From IMG/VR virus record IMGVR_UViG_3300037488_001994, positions 1 to 60,561 of that record: a stretch of DNA of 60,561 nucleotides, one strand, 5' to 3'. The notes under the pieces were generated by a model. That model was not told the origin of the DNA, ran no database searches, and saw only the letters and a list, made by a program, of their open reading frames with translations. This document shows positions 27,871-35,686 of the stretch, piece by piece. Both the position numbers and the translations under genes were made by a program. The stretch's first letter is position 1. Each line of letters opens with the position of its first letter. The stretch comes from a virus.

Positions 27871-27881
27871 TGTAGCAAATA

Positions 27882-28388
27882 ATGGGAATACTTTTAGCCG
27901 GAACTAAAATTACTCTTAGCCTGGAGGCTCAAAATAGAATCTTACGCATGGATGATAGAATAGGAAAGCAAGACAGAAGTTATTTTGAGAAAAACTTTAA
28001 GGTTGACAAGTCTATGCCGATGGACAAAATGAATATTAATGGATTTGGAGCAGAATCAGCGTTCAACATACTTGTTGGGGTTGAATTTGATTCAACAACA
28101 AACAAATATGAAAACCATTATAAGAAAAAAGATTGCAAACTAAGGGATGGAGCCACCATTGACACCAAGCAAACCGTTTATCCCAACGGATGGCTTTTGG
28201 TTAGGTGCGGTAAAGAGCGCATGTATGTTGAAATATATACACTAATGATAGGAGTGTTCCCAACCTATATGTTTGGTGGGTTTGCGTTTTATGAGGAGAT
28301 AATAAGACCCGAAAACATTGTTGATAAAGGTCATGGACCATCTTATGGACTCCCCCAGCATAAACTTATTAAGACTTTGTATTTTTAA
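27882..28388 (+). CDS. Putative PD-(D/E)XK nuclease-like protein
   Basis: This 168-residue protein contains KKDCKLRDGATIDTKQT, which fits the D...D-x-K spacing of a PD-(D/E)XK active site, followed by a strand YPNGWLLVRC. The remainder is beta-rich and ends with an aromatic tail. Phages carry similar orphan restriction-like folds, sometimes with roles in DNA repair or host DNA degradation. It is the last gene before the internal promoter at 28.4 kb. The nuclease call is tentative. Confidence 0.5.
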   Translation: MGILLAGTKITLSLEAQNRILRMDDRIGKQDRSYFEKNFKVDKSMPMDKMNINGFGAESAFNILVGVEFDSTTNKYENHYKKKDCKLRDGATIDTKQTVYPNGWLLVRCGKERMYVEIYTLMIGVFPTYMFGGFAFYEEIIRPENIVDKGHGPSYGLPQHKLIKTLYF

Positions 28389-28399
28389 TTAGAAATATA

Positions 28400-28431
28400 T
28401 TTGGAAAGATGAAACCTTATTCGTAGGTTTG
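28400..28431 (+). promoter_or_regulatory. Bacteroidota-type promoter
   Basis: TTTG (28400-28403), a 20-bp spacer and TAGGTTTG (28424-28431) match the Bacteroides -33/-7 pattern and repeat the geometry of the site at 19.6 kb. It lies in the only sizeable gap in this stretch and would drive the second half of the early operon. Confidence 0.6.
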
Positions 28432-28457
28432 TCGTACAAAACAAAAAACAAAAGCGG

Positions 28458-28844
28458 ATGATAACCAACTTTGAGCATGAAACAGAGCCATTATCGAAAG
28501 ACGAACTCAAATTAGCCGAGCAGTTTTCAATGTCGTTTCAGAAATATGTTGGGCCGACCAATGCGATAACGAATAAGCAGATACAGTTAAACTATCAGAA
28601 TAGCCGTGGAAAGAAGATATCTGATACCAGGATACGGAAGATCATTAACCACATTCGCGTTACCGGTATGGTATCAGGCCTTGTTGCCAGCAGTAAGGGT
28701 TATTATATAAGCCGTGATCCGGAAGAGTTAAAACGGTATATTCAAAGCCTGGATGATCGTATCATGGCAATTTCAGCAGTAAGAAACAAGACCAAGCACT
28801 ACCTAAACCTACTCACACAAAAACCCGACCCGAAATTATTTTAA
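28458..28844 (+). CDS. Winged-helix DNA-binding protein
   Basis: This 128-residue protein is the first gene after the promoter at 28.4 kb. The core AITNKQIQLNYQNSRGKKIS followed by DTRIRKIINHIRVTGMV looks like a winged helix that recognises DNA, with GLVASSKGYYIS as the wing. The C-terminal 40 residues form a charged helix (YIQSLDDRIMAISAVRNKTK) that may mediate dimerisation. It may regulate its own operon. The target is unknown. Confidence 0.6.
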   Translation: MITNFEHETEPLSKDELKLAEQFSMSFQKYVGPTNAITNKQIQLNYQNSRGKKISDTRIRKIINHIRVTGMVSGLVASSKGYYISRDPEELKRYIQSLDDRIMAISAVRNKTKHYLNLLTQKPDPKLF

Positions 28845-28856
28845 CCTTAAATAACA

Positions 28857-29846
28857 ATGACACCAAAACCCAATGATTTAGTAAAGTTGGTTTACGAAAC
28901 CACCCTGGATATCGAGATCAAGGGAACCCTTACCGACAAATTCAAACCATTGTTCGATCAGATGGAAACCTGGAAGGTAAAAGCGGACGCCCTTGTGGTT
29001 ACCAGCGTGGATCAGGTTGCCGAAATGAAGCAGGCGCGCGAGGCCAGGTTAGCATTGAAGAATATCCGCGTGGAGGCCGACAAGACGCGGAAGTTACTGA
29101 AAGAGGACAGTTTGAAGTTTGCCAATGCCGTTCAATCGGTTTACAACATGATTGAGGAGAAGATCAAGCCTATTGAAACCCATTTGCAGACCCAGGAGAA
29201 TTTTGCCGAAACCGAAAGGCTCCGGAAGGTCACCGAACTCACCGGTATCCGGCAGGCAGAAATGGCCCCCTATACAAAGTATGTGATTCATGGGGTATTT
29301 TCCAACCTGGGAGAATTAACCGAGGAGGAATATCATATCACTTTCAATGGTGCCAAGGCTCAGTTTGATGCCGTGGCCAAAGCGGAAGAGGATCGGATCG
29401 CAAAGGCTGAACAAGATGCAAGGGATCAGGCCGAGGCAGAATTACACCGGTTAAGCCAAGAACAGGATTCCGGTCCGGTTATCAATCCGGTGAAGATTGT
29501 TTCACCGCCGGACGAGAATGGAGTTATCCATGAGCGTTACGAGGTTGGTGTTGTTGGTGGAACGCCTTATGCAAAATTCCCAGGAACACAGGAACCGCCC
29601 AAGCACATTGGAGGTATGCCGTTCCCGAAATACTCACCATCACCGGCCCAGGGGATACATGGTTACAATCCAAGCGGAACTCCTGTAAAGACCGACAAGG
29701 AGAAAATATTGGAGTTGGCCAAAACAATCGATGCTATCTATATGCCGGTAGTTACCAGCGATCCGGCCAATGCAATCCTGGTGAGCGTTAATACCCTGCT
29801 TACCAAGGTTACCACCTTCATCAAACAGAAAGCGGAAACCTTATGA
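28857..29846 (+). CDS. Coiled-coil phage protein (DUF1351-like), unknown
   Basis: This 329-residue protein has a long alpha-helical coiled coil (residues about 45-200; REARLALKNIRVEADKTRK; KAEEDRIAKAEQDARDQAEA), then a Pro/Gly-rich linker (about 210-285) and a helical C-terminus. The arrangement resembles DUF1351-type proteins often found near phage RecT and SSB genes. It overlaps the next start by 4 bp. The role is unproven. Confidence 0.6.
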   Translation: MTPKPNDLVKLVYETTLDIEIKGTLTDKFKPLFDQMETWKVKADALVVTSVDQVAEMKQAREARLALKNIRVEADKTRKLLKEDSLKFANAVQSVYNMIEEKIKPIETHLQTQENFAETERLRKVTELTGIRQAEMAPYTKYVIHGVFSNLGELTEEEYHITFNGAKAQFDAVAKAEEDRIAKAEQDARDQAEAELHRLSQEQDSGPVINPVKIVSPPDENGVIHERYEVGVVGGTPYAKFPGTQEPPKHIGGMPFPKYSPSPAQGIHGYNPSGTPVKTDKEKILELAKTIDAIYMPVVTSDPANAILVSVNTLLTKVTTFIKQKAETL

Positions 29847-30748
29847 AAACCTACGCACTTGTTGGAGCCGGAGGCTATATCGCCCCCAAGCACATGAAAG
29901 CCATTTATGAAACCGGCGGAGAACTCCTTTTTGCTTACGATGTGAGTGATAGTGTTGGAATCCTTGATAAATGGGCCAAGGATTGTATGTTCACCACAGA
30001 TGAAGAAATCTTTTGGGGATTGGTTAAAATAACAAGGCCCACCGTGGTTATCTGTACTCCGAACCATACCCATGAGCATTTCATGGTAACGGCCAATGCT
30101 TATGGATGTGAGGTTATATGTGAGAAGCCTTTATTCCTTCCGGAAAAAATTAATGATGTACCGTTGATTTTGAACGATTGGAATGTTTATCCTATTCTTC
30201 AACTTCGCATTCATCCGGAGGTACAAAGAATGAAGCGCTGGATTATGTCGCGGATATGGGCCAAGGATCGAACCGTTATCACCATTGATTATGTAACGGT
30301 CCGCGGAAATTGGTACCAAAAATCATGGAAACATGACCGTCAAAGGTCCGGAGGATTGGTTTATAATATTGGGATTCATTTGCTGGATATGCTTTTCCAT
30401 GTTTTTGGGTTTGTTGGATTCATGGGCAATGCTATCCAGGCTGAGTGGATAAGGGAAGGAACTTCCGCGCAAATATGTATCAAAGGCCCAGGTTCCGGTC
30501 CGGCTATCTTATTAAATCTTTCCGTTGATCGTGATGATCTTCCGGATGATATTGGCCGGAACTCTTTCCGCCAGGTGAGTATTGACATGGTTACAGATAA
30601 GATTGATTTTAATTTGGATGGCAATTTTACCGATCTTCATACCGCATTCTATCAAAACATACTTGATGGCACCGCGCCAACCATAAAGGATGCACTTCCG
30701 GCCCTTAACCTGGCCTACCTTATTACCGAGAAACTTTACAAGGAATAA
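29843..30748 (+). CDS. WbpB/WlbA-like sugar-nucleotide dehydrogenase (Gfo/Idh/MocA family)
   Basis: This 301-residue protein matches WbpB/WlbA, NAD-dependent enzymes that oxidise C3 of UDP-N-acetylglucosaminuronic acid on the route to diacetamido-uronic acid sugars. Visible features are the Rossmann start ALVGAGGYIAPKHMKAIYET, the segment VVICTPNHTHEHF, the family signature CEKPL, the substrate-side ILQLRIHPEV, and SGGLVYNIGIHLLD with the conserved His. Length is that of the family. It is coupled by ATGA to the coiled-coil gene. A WbpI/WecB-like epimerase lies at 40.9 kb, suggesting two steps of one pathway. Sugar metabolism inside a replication operon is unusual. Confidence 0.85.
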   Translation: MKTYALVGAGGYIAPKHMKAIYETGGELLFAYDVSDSVGILDKWAKDCMFTTDEEIFWGLVKITRPTVVICTPNHTHEHFMVTANAYGCEVICEKPLFLPEKINDVPLILNDWNVYPILQLRIHPEVQRMKRWIMSRIWAKDRTVITIDYVTVRGNWYQKSWKHDRQRSGGLVYNIGIHLLDMLFHVFGFVGFMGNAIQAEWIREGTSAQICIKGPGSGPAILLNLSVDRDDLPDDIGRNSFRQVSIDMVTDKIDFNLDGNFTDLHTAFYQNILDGTAPTIKDALPALNLAYLITEKLYKE

Positions 30749-30751
30749 ATC

Positions 30752-31015
30752 ATGGAAATACAAGTTTTTGATATTAAGACGGTTATTGGGGATGAAATCG
30801 AACTCCTTCCGGCCCTGGGAAATGTATGGGTTGGTGATTGTCCTTTTTGCAAAGGAAGAGAGCAAGCATTCCTGGTTAATGATGTTGTTTATAAATGTGG
30901 AATGTGCGGTAAAGGCGGAAACGCGATAAACTTCATAATGGAGTTGAAAAAGAAAACCTACGAGGAGGCGGTTGCCTACCTGGTTGCGAAATATCGTAAA
31001 ACTTCAACACAATGA
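30752..31015 (+). CDS. Stand-alone DnaG-type (CHC2) primase zinc finger
   Basis: This 87-residue protein is only the zinc-binding domain of bacterial-type primases: VGDCPFCKGREQAF, then YKCGMCGKGGNAINFIMELK, then TYEEAVAYLVAKY. The second half follows the CHC2 pattern C-x2-C with GxGGNAINF. No TOPRIM catalytic domain follows and the reading frame simply stops, so it may act with a separately encoded primase or as a DNA-binding or competitor protein. It overlaps the next gene by 4 bp. Confidence 0.75.
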   Translation: MEIQVFDIKTVIGDEIELLPALGNVWVGDCPFCKGREQAFLVNDVVYKCGMCGKGGNAINFIMELKKKTYEEAVAYLVAKYRKTSTQ

Positions 31016-31623
31016 AAATCTTTAATCCTTACTATTGGTACCGGCACTTTTGGAACAAGGCATTCATGGCCGGTCGCAAAGAGGGTGAGAAAAAGTCAAA
31101 CGAGCATGGCTTTGAGCAGGGTTATAAACATGGATGGAATGCCGTACATGGATGGTGGGATAAAGGCCCGATTAACCAGGACAACAAAACCGTTTATGAC
31201 CGAGTATATGAGGATGGGTTAGCCAATGGGAAAAAACTTGCAGAGGAAGATTTTGACCCCAGGACCAGCGAAGATATTAGGGCCATTGAAAAGGAAAACT
31301 ATGACCGCGGTTTTGTCGATGGCCAAAAGACCAGGACGCCGGCAGAATATGAGGCAATTTTGAGGTACGAACAAAGTAAAGTAAAGGAAAACTCTTCCAA
31401 CTTTGAGGGGATGTTGAGTTATTCCAATGGCCTTATCAAAGGCCGTGAGGAAGGGATAAAAGAGGGTAAGGCAATGATGGAGGAACACTACCTTAATGCC
31501 ATTCGATACGCTAAAGAAATCGCCCATTGTCAGGGATATCAGGCGGCGGAAAAGAAATTCATGGAGAAAACGCGCATTATGAGCGCCAGGTGGAAGAAAA
31601 CCAATAAACTACTGAACCGATGA
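31012..31623 (+). CDS. Unknown Gly/Lys-patterned protein (203 aa)
   Basis: This 203-residue protein shows repeated short motifs of the type F-x-x-G-x-K/R-x-G (AGRKEGEKK, FEQGYKHGW, GLANGKK, FVDGQK, IKGREEGIKEGK). These give an amphipathic periodic pattern through most of its length. No membrane segment or Cys pair is present. It overlaps both neighbours by 4 bp. No family is recognised. Confidence 0.6.
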   Translation: MKIFNPYYWYRHFWNKAFMAGRKEGEKKSNEHGFEQGYKHGWNAVHGWWDKGPINQDNKTVYDRVYEDGLANGKKLAEEDFDPRTSEDIRAIEKENYDRGFVDGQKTRTPAEYEAILRYEQSKVKENSSNFEGMLSYSNGLIKGREEGIKEGKAMMEEHYLNAIRYAKEIAHCQGYQAAEKKFMEKTRIMSARWKKTNKLLNR

Positions 31624-31895
31624 AAAATACAATTATCAATATCCTTGTGATAAATTTCGTGGTATCATTCATTTTTTCATTCATTTTTGTAAGTATATTT
31701 TTTTGGTTGAAAAGGAGGCAGAAAATGGGGAAGAAACCGAAAAAGATCAAAGTTATTCACGGAACCTTTATCGAAAATCCAAAGTGTAAAATTTGTGGTT
31801 GTGATATTCCGCATGAATGGTTAGCCGGAGATTATACCCTGCTTATGTGTGCTAAAAAAGAGTGCTGGGAAATATTAAAAAATATCAAGCCATGA
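31620..31895 (+). CDS. Small membrane-anchored Cys-rich protein
   Basis: This 91-residue protein has an N-terminal transmembrane helix (INILVINFVVSFIFSFIFVS) followed by a basic stretch and a C-terminal zinc-knuckle-like part (C-K-I-C-G-C, then C-A-K-K-E-C). The basic residues after the helix suggest the Cys part stays in the cytoplasm. It is coupled by ATGA on both sides. It has the same layout as the next gene, so the two may work together. Unknown family. Confidence 0.6.
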   Translation: MKNTIINILVINFVVSFIFSFIFVSIFFWLKRRQKMGKKPKKIKVIHGTFIENPKCKICGCDIPHEWLAGDYTLLMCAKKECWEILKNIKP

Positions 31896-32116
31896 TTTGG
31901 ATAATTATTTCGGCAGTAATCTTTTTTCTTTCATTCATGGCGGGTTATGTGATCGGGGCCATCATGTCATCCGGAGCGAGGCAGGATGAATTGATTGAAA
32001 AGATGGATGAAAAGTGTAATCACCGATTTTCAATCGAGGATTTTAAAAATCATGGGTTGGATTCTGAGTGCATGAAGTGTAAAACACCCTTACACCAATT
32101 AATGAGGAGATGTTAG
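31892..32116 (+). CDS. Small membrane-anchored Cys/His protein
   Basis: The start at 31892 gives an ATGA overlap with the preceding stop and removes an unlikely 10-residue extension. The 74-residue product has an N-terminal transmembrane helix (MIWIIISAVIFFLSFMAGYV) and a C-terminal C-x-H...C-x2-C cluster (CNHRFSIED; ECMKCKTPL) compatible with a single zinc site. Function is unknown; a membrane-tethered adaptor is possible. Confidence 0.6.
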   Translation: MIWIIISAVIFFLSFMAGYVIGAIMSSGARQDELIEKMDEKCNHRFSIEDFKNHGLDSECMKCKTPLHQLMRRC

Positions 32117-32117
32117 C

Positions 32118-32777
32118 ATGAAAGGAATAATGTTCAAAGAGGAGTTATTCAAGGCTGTCATTGCCGGCCGTAAAACGCAGACCAGGCGGATCGTGCCACC
32201 GGTAAAAAATCACGAAGGAACCAGGATTGAGGTAAAAAATTATCAGGGCCATTCGGCTTTAAAAGGCTATTGGGCATTTGAACTTAAAACCGGAATATGG
32301 GCCTGGATTTACCCCAGGTATCGGATAGGTGACCAAGTATATCTGAAAGAGCCGTATATGCCAGCAGATAATAGACCGCTTCATTTTCCCAGGGAATTGA
32401 TTTATAAGTATGGACAAACGCCATTGGTTAGTCAGACAATGGAGGCCTTTGGAGCAGTTTGGAAAAACAAAATGTTCATGCCAGCGGATCAGGCCAGGTA
32501 CTTCATTAAGATCACCAGGGTAAGGTGTGAACGGTTGACGGATATCACCGAGGCAGACGCCATTGCAGAAGGAGTTACCGAAGTTGACAAAAGAAAGATC
32601 ATGCCGGAGTTTTATGACAAAGATGGTAATTGGATAATTAAGAACGGTCGGCCAAAATTAGGATTAACCCCAATGGGCCAATTTGAACGCCTTTGGGAAT
32701 CTATTAACGGCTCCGGTTCCTGGAATCTGAATCCCTGGGTATGGGTTTATGAATTTGAACTAACAACCAAGCCATGA
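32118..32777 (+). CDS. ASCH/PUA-like domain phage protein
   Basis: This 219-residue protein fits the phage ASCH-type family: GRKTQTRRIVPP near the N-terminus, YRIGDQVYLKEPY, YFIKITRVRCERLTDITEAD with IAEGVT, and a C-terminal FERLWESINGSGSWNLNPWV. ASCH domains have a PUA-like beta-barrel thought to bind RNA or modified nucleotides. It overlaps the following gene by 4 bp. The exact substrate is unknown. Confidence 0.8.
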   Translation: MKGIMFKEELFKAVIAGRKTQTRRIVPPVKNHEGTRIEVKNYQGHSALKGYWAFELKTGIWAWIYPRYRIGDQVYLKEPYMPADNRPLHFPRELIYKYGQTPLVSQTMEAFGAVWKNKMFMPADQARYFIKITRVRCERLTDITEADAIAEGVTEVDKRKIMPEFYDKDGNWIIKNGRPKLGLTPMGQFERLWESINGSGSWNLNPWVWVYEFELTTKP

Positions 32778-33328
32778 ATGAAAAGTATATCATCCTGGCT
32801 AAGAAATTAAAGGCCCTGGCCGACAAAGGTATCGATGGCGAGAAGGTGAACGCTCAGAAGATGCTGGAGGCCTTACTGAAAAAGCACAATTTAACTATCC
32901 TTGATATTGAGGCTGAAAGCAAAAACGATTATTTTTTTAAATTGAAGGACGCGGATCACCGGTTATGGCAACAGATTGTAAAAAGGGTTGGCAAAGATAT
33001 TCCCTGCTACGGTCCGATACCAGCCAAAGTATTGAAGGATTTCAAGTTTAAAGGCAATTACCTGATTACTTGTACCGCTTCGCAATATGTTGAAGTGGAG
33101 GCCATGTTCGCCATTTATAGCAAGCACCTGGTTAAAGAATATGACATTTTTTATCGTGCCTTTTGTACGGCCAATGATCTGCTTGTGGAACGAGGCGAAG
33201 ATGATCCAAAAGACGAGTCCGAACTAAGCGCGGAGGAATTGAAAGCATTTCGCCGGTCCTTATTGATGGCCGAGAATATCAAGAAAGAAACTTACCGCAA
33301 ACAATTACGCCATGAAAACAATCTATAA
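32774..33328 (+). CDS. DUF2786-like protein
   Basis: This 184-residue protein begins with two helices of the kind seen in DUF2786 (KKLKALADKGIDGEKVNAQK; MLEALLKKHNLT), followed by a more variable alpha/beta part (WQQIVKRVGKDIPCYGPIPA) and a charged C-terminal helix. It is ATGA-coupled to the ASCH gene and overlaps the next one. The biochemical role of the family is unknown. Confidence 0.6.
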   Translation: MNEKYIILAKKLKALADKGIDGEKVNAQKMLEALLKKHNLTILDIEAESKNDYFFKLKDADHRLWQQIVKRVGKDIPCYGPIPAKVLKDFKFKGNYLITCTASQYVEVEAMFAIYSKHLVKEYDIFYRAFCTANDLLVERGEDDPKDESELSAEELKAFRRSLLMAENIKKETYRKQLRHENNL

Positions 33329-33608
33329 ATTCCCATGTAACGGCCGGTGCAAAATATCAATGCCGGTCGGCTCCGTGATCGTCAGGGTTGCATTGTCGGA
33401 AGGAATACCCTGCCTTTGGGCCGTGGTTCCCATTTATCCGGACCCCAACATGGGTCACCTTATCGCAACAAGGCCAACGATGTTCCATGAAAGAGAGTTT
33501 ATACACATTTCAACCGGTGGCATAATAACCGGAAATGTTTTGTATATTGGTACTTATGTAATTCCAAACCAAGAAGTTTATCATATTTTCGAACTCCTTA
33601 ATACTTAA
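33312..33608 (+). CDS. Small phage beta-barrel-like protein (DUF7352-like)
   Basis: This 98-residue protein has the pattern MKTIYKFPCNGRCKISMPVG...PCLWAVV seen in a small family common in phages: a beta-rich fold with a central CLWAVV strand and a GGIITGNVLYIGTYV C-terminal hairpin. It lies immediately upstream of ssb. Its function is unknown. Confidence 0.6.
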   Translation: MKTIYKFPCNGRCKISMPVGSVIVRVALSEGIPCLWAVVPIYPDPNMGHLIATRPTMFHEREFIHISTGGIITGNVLYIGTYVIPNQEVYHIFELLNT

Positions 33609-33613
33609 TTTTT

Positions 33614-34081
33614 ATGTCAGTCAATTTGCAGATTATTGTCGGGAATGTGGGCCAGGAGCCTATCATTCGAAACCTGGAAGGTGGCCGGTCGGTCGCGGCC
33701 TTTTCTGTTGCCGTAACGGAGAAATACAAAAACAAGTCCGGCGAACTCGTTGAAAATACAGAATGGTTCAATGTGTCCGCATGGCAGGGGTTGGCTGAAT
33801 TTGCCGACAAGTATATCCGGAAGGGTGCCAAGTTGTATGTCGAAGGATCAACTAAGCACACCGAGTATGAAGACAAGGACGGAGTAAAACGGCAGAAGGT
33901 TGAAGTTGTGGCCCATAAAATTGACCTATTCGATTGGCCAGCGAAGGATGGCGCACCATCCGGCGGAAGTCGCTTAAATCGCCCCCAGGCAAGTCCACAA
34001 ACCGAACCACGCCATGATGATCTTCCGGAACCGGACGAAATCGACCAGGAAGAAGCCGAAGGTGACGATCTCCCATTCTGA
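33614..34081 (+). CDS. ssb: Single-stranded DNA-binding protein
   Basis: This 155-residue protein has an OB fold with the usual SSB segments: LQIIVGNVGQEPIIRNLEGG, VAAFSVAVTEKYKN, TEWFNVSAWQGLAEFADKYI, GAKLYVEGSTKHTEYEDKDG. A disordered Pro/Gln-rich linker and an acidic tail ending DDLPF follow. The tail recruits replication and repair partners. Together with the RecE-like and RecT proteins it completes an annealing-type recombination set. Confidence 0.9.
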   Translation: MSVNLQIIVGNVGQEPIIRNLEGGRSVAAFSVAVTEKYKNKSGELVENTEWFNVSAWQGLAEFADKYIRKGAKLYVEGSTKHTEYEDKDGVKRQKVEVVAHKIDLFDWPAKDGAPSGGSRLNRPQASPQTEPRHDDLPEPDEIDQEEAEGDDLPF

Positions 34082-34085
34082 TCCA

Positions 34086-34250
34086 ATGAAAAAAATGCCC
34101 CTACTCTATTCATATTGCTCCAACTGCCGGTTAGCAAGGCGCCGGTGGTTCCGGATGCAACTGTTCTGCAAATGGGATCACTCAACCTATTGGATTCCCA
34201 AATTGCGACTGATCCGCGGATGTTGCGCCGCGCAATTACCGCGCAAGTGA
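34086..34250 (+). CDS. Possible small Cys-rich protein
   Basis: An ATG 4 bp after the ssb stop opens 54 codons. The product starts MKKMPLLYSYCSNCRLARRR and has further Cys residues later, so a zinc ribbon is conceivable. The rest is rich in R, W and C, typical of a non-coding frame, and it overlaps the next gene by 79 bp. It fills an otherwise empty gap in a tightly packed operon, which is the main support. Confidence 0.35.
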   Translation: MKKMPLLYSYCSNCRLARRRWFRMQLFCKWDHSTYWIPKLRLIRGCCAAQLPRK

Positions 34251-34375
34251 ATAACCTGGCCCTGGAAGGATACGGCGGAGCCAATTTCGTCCTATTCATA
34301 GCCATTACCATAATTATCGTAGTGATACACAGTTACATTAAAGACTATAAACAACGAAAAAAACCTAAACAATGA
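34172..34375 (+). CDS. Small single-pass membrane protein
   Basis: From ATG 34172 the product has 67 residues; a TTG at 34115 would add 19. It contains TDPRMLRRAITAQVNNLALE, then one transmembrane helix (FVLFIAITIIIVVIHSYI) and a basic tail (KDYKQRKKPKQ) that should lie in the cytoplasm. It is coupled to the next gene by ATGA. Unknown function. Confidence 0.5.
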   Translation: MGSLNLLDSQIATDPRMLRRAITAQVNNLALEGYGGANFVLFIAITIIIVVIHSYIKDYKQRKKPKQ

Positions 34376-34611
34376 AAGAATTTTATGAAATGCTTACCTT
34401 GATGCTGGGTAAATTATCCCTATCCGAACAGAACGAAGTGCTTACCGAACTCATTCGCACTATCGTATTAAACCGCCGGCAACATGAATCGAAATTGAAT
34501 GATGAAGGGAACGAACTGAACCAGGCCAACCGGAATCTGTTATCAAGCCTTGGTGAAATGGCAGACCCCACAAAGAGAGAGCCGGACCAATTTTTAAAGG
34601 AAAGAAAATAA
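34372..34611 (+). CDS. Small helical protein, unknown
   Basis: This 79-residue charged helical protein (MLTLMLGKLSLSEQNEVLTE) is the last gene of the early + strand operon. It overlaps the membrane-protein gene by 4 bp and is followed by a strong terminator. No family is recognised. Confidence 0.55.
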   Translation: MKEFYEMLTLMLGKLSLSEQNEVLTELIRTIVLNRRQHESKLNDEGNELNQANRNLLSSLGEMADPTKREPDQFLKERK

Positions 34612-34633
34612 ACCAGGGTATCATTGAAAAGAA

Positions 34634-34660
34634 AAAGGCCGGATTGAATGTCCGGCCTTT
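34634..34660. terminator. Bidirectional terminator between converging operons
   Basis: AAAGGCCGGA (34634-34643) and TCCGGCCTTT (34651-34660) form a perfect 10-bp stem with a 7-nt loop. A-rich and T-rich flanks on either side allow termination in both directions. It separates the + strand early operon from the - strand cluster. Confidence 0.85.
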
Positions 34661-34664
34661 CTGT

Positions 34665-35039
34665 TTAGTTAGATGCCACCATTACCCCTGGCAAATGGTA
34701 TTTATGGTAGTGATCCGTTGCCGTTTCGCTGGCGTCAATGTAATTGTAAAACGGCCTTGGGAAAACATACACCATGTTAATTTTAAAGGCGTCCATGTCG
34801 ATCCGCGAAATAGCAAAAATTGTTATCATCTTGTCGCGGTCCATCTGCTTCCATAAAGCCGGTACCGGTCTGAGCATGGTGTCATGGTAAACCATAAAAA
34901 CCGGTCCGATCCTTTGCCTTGCCATGAATGCACCCATCTTCTGAACCATCCGGAACTGTTCCGATGGATCAATTAAGTACATGATCTCCCATTGTGGTAC
35001 AATGTGAAAATGGCGGACCGGTGGCGAGTAGAGAATCAT
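34665..35039 (-). CDS. Unknown protein (124 aa)
   Basis: The start at 35039 overlaps the preceding stop by ATGA. The product is rich in M, Y, H and P (MYLIDPSEQFRMVQKMGAFM; INMVYVFPRPFYNYI) with no membrane helix or Cys pattern. It is the last gene of the - strand small-gene operon. No family is recognised. Confidence 0.55.
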   Translation of the reverse strand: MILYSPPVRHFHIVPQWEIMYLIDPSEQFRMVQKMGAFMARQRIGPVFMVYHDTMLRPVPALWKQMDRDKMITIFAISRIDMDAFKINMVYVFPRPFYNYIDASETATDHYHKYHLPGVMVASN

Positions 35040-35224
35040 ATTCTGTATCTGCTTATAACATCCTTCAATTCGTTTGCAAATTTGTCGATATCCGCAAATG
35101 TGATGGTACAAAGATATAACCGGTTAAGGTAAACATCCGTATCCAGGTATTGACCGGCGCCATCTTTCGGTGTTTCGAACTCTAAAAGGTGGTGTTCGTC
35201 CACCATTACTGTTTTAGTTTTCAT
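35036..35224 (-). CDS. Small protein, unknown
   Basis: The start at 35224 follows a purine-rich ribosome-binding site (GGAGAAGAGGT) and overlaps the previous stop by ATGA; an upstream ATG at 35242 is less likely. The 62-residue product (VDEHHLLEFETPKDGAGQYL; ITFADIDKFANELKDVISRY) looks like a small alpha/beta protein. Unknown. Confidence 0.55.
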   Translation of the reverse strand: MKTKTVMVDEHHLLEFETPKDGAGQYLDTDVYLNRLYLCTITFADIDKFANELKDVISRYRI

Positions 35225-35478
35225 ACCTCTTCTCCTTTCCAATCTCTGAAACCCATTTCAAAACTGCAAGGATCAAGCCGGCGGAGCAATGTACCAACGG
35301 TCCGCCTTTTATAACAATTCCGCAAATTTCGGTCGGTCGTATATCCGCCCTGCCTGGTTGGTACACAAAGATTTTCCAGGTGTTCACAAAGTTGCTCCAT
35401 TGTAAACTCTTCATTGTACCAATCATTAAGCCAGCGTTCATACATGGCCTTTGTCTGTTTACTGTATGTCTTTGTCAT
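35221..35478 (-). CDS. Small helical protein, unknown
   Basis: This 85-residue basic protein (MYERWLNDWYNEEFTMEQLC; RNLRNCYKRRTVGTLLRRLD) may contain a helix-turn-helix in its first half, with MEQLCEHLENL as the first pair of helices. That reading is tentative. It is coupled to the genes on both sides by short overlaps. Confidence 0.5.
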   Translation of the reverse strand: MTKTYSKQTKAMYERWLNDWYNEEFTMEQLCEHLENLCVPTRQGGYTTDRNLRNCYKRRTVGTLLRRLDPCSFEMGFRDWKGEEV

Positions 35479-35686
35479 TTATCGGGGTATCAGGGTAATC
35501 GTAAGCCGTAAGCATTTCAGTTAAATCGCCGGCAACCATTTCAAGGTCTGCCATAACTACCTCCAGCGCTTCAATGGCCTGGGTGTTCTCCTTTGTCCTG
35601 GATATATTGTTAAGGATATATCCGGCCTTGTCCTTCTGCCGGCCCAATTCGGCCACCATGGTAATAATCTCACTTCTAATTTTCAT
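35459..35686 (-). CDS. Small coiled-coil protein, unknown
   Basis: The start at 35686 gives an ATGA overlap with the upstream gene. The 75-residue product is almost wholly helical (NTQAIEALEVVMADLEMVAG) and probably dimerises as a coiled coil. No family is recognised. Confidence 0.5.
   Translation of the reverse strand: MKIRSEIITMVAELGRQKDKAGYILNNISRTKENTQAIEALEVVMADLEMVAGDLTEMLTAYDYPDTPINDKDIQ

Noticed and set aside
33598-34311. - strand frame of 237 aa opposite ssb
   Set aside because: It is S, R, W and C-rich and antisense to a confident SSB gene; it would cross two further genes.
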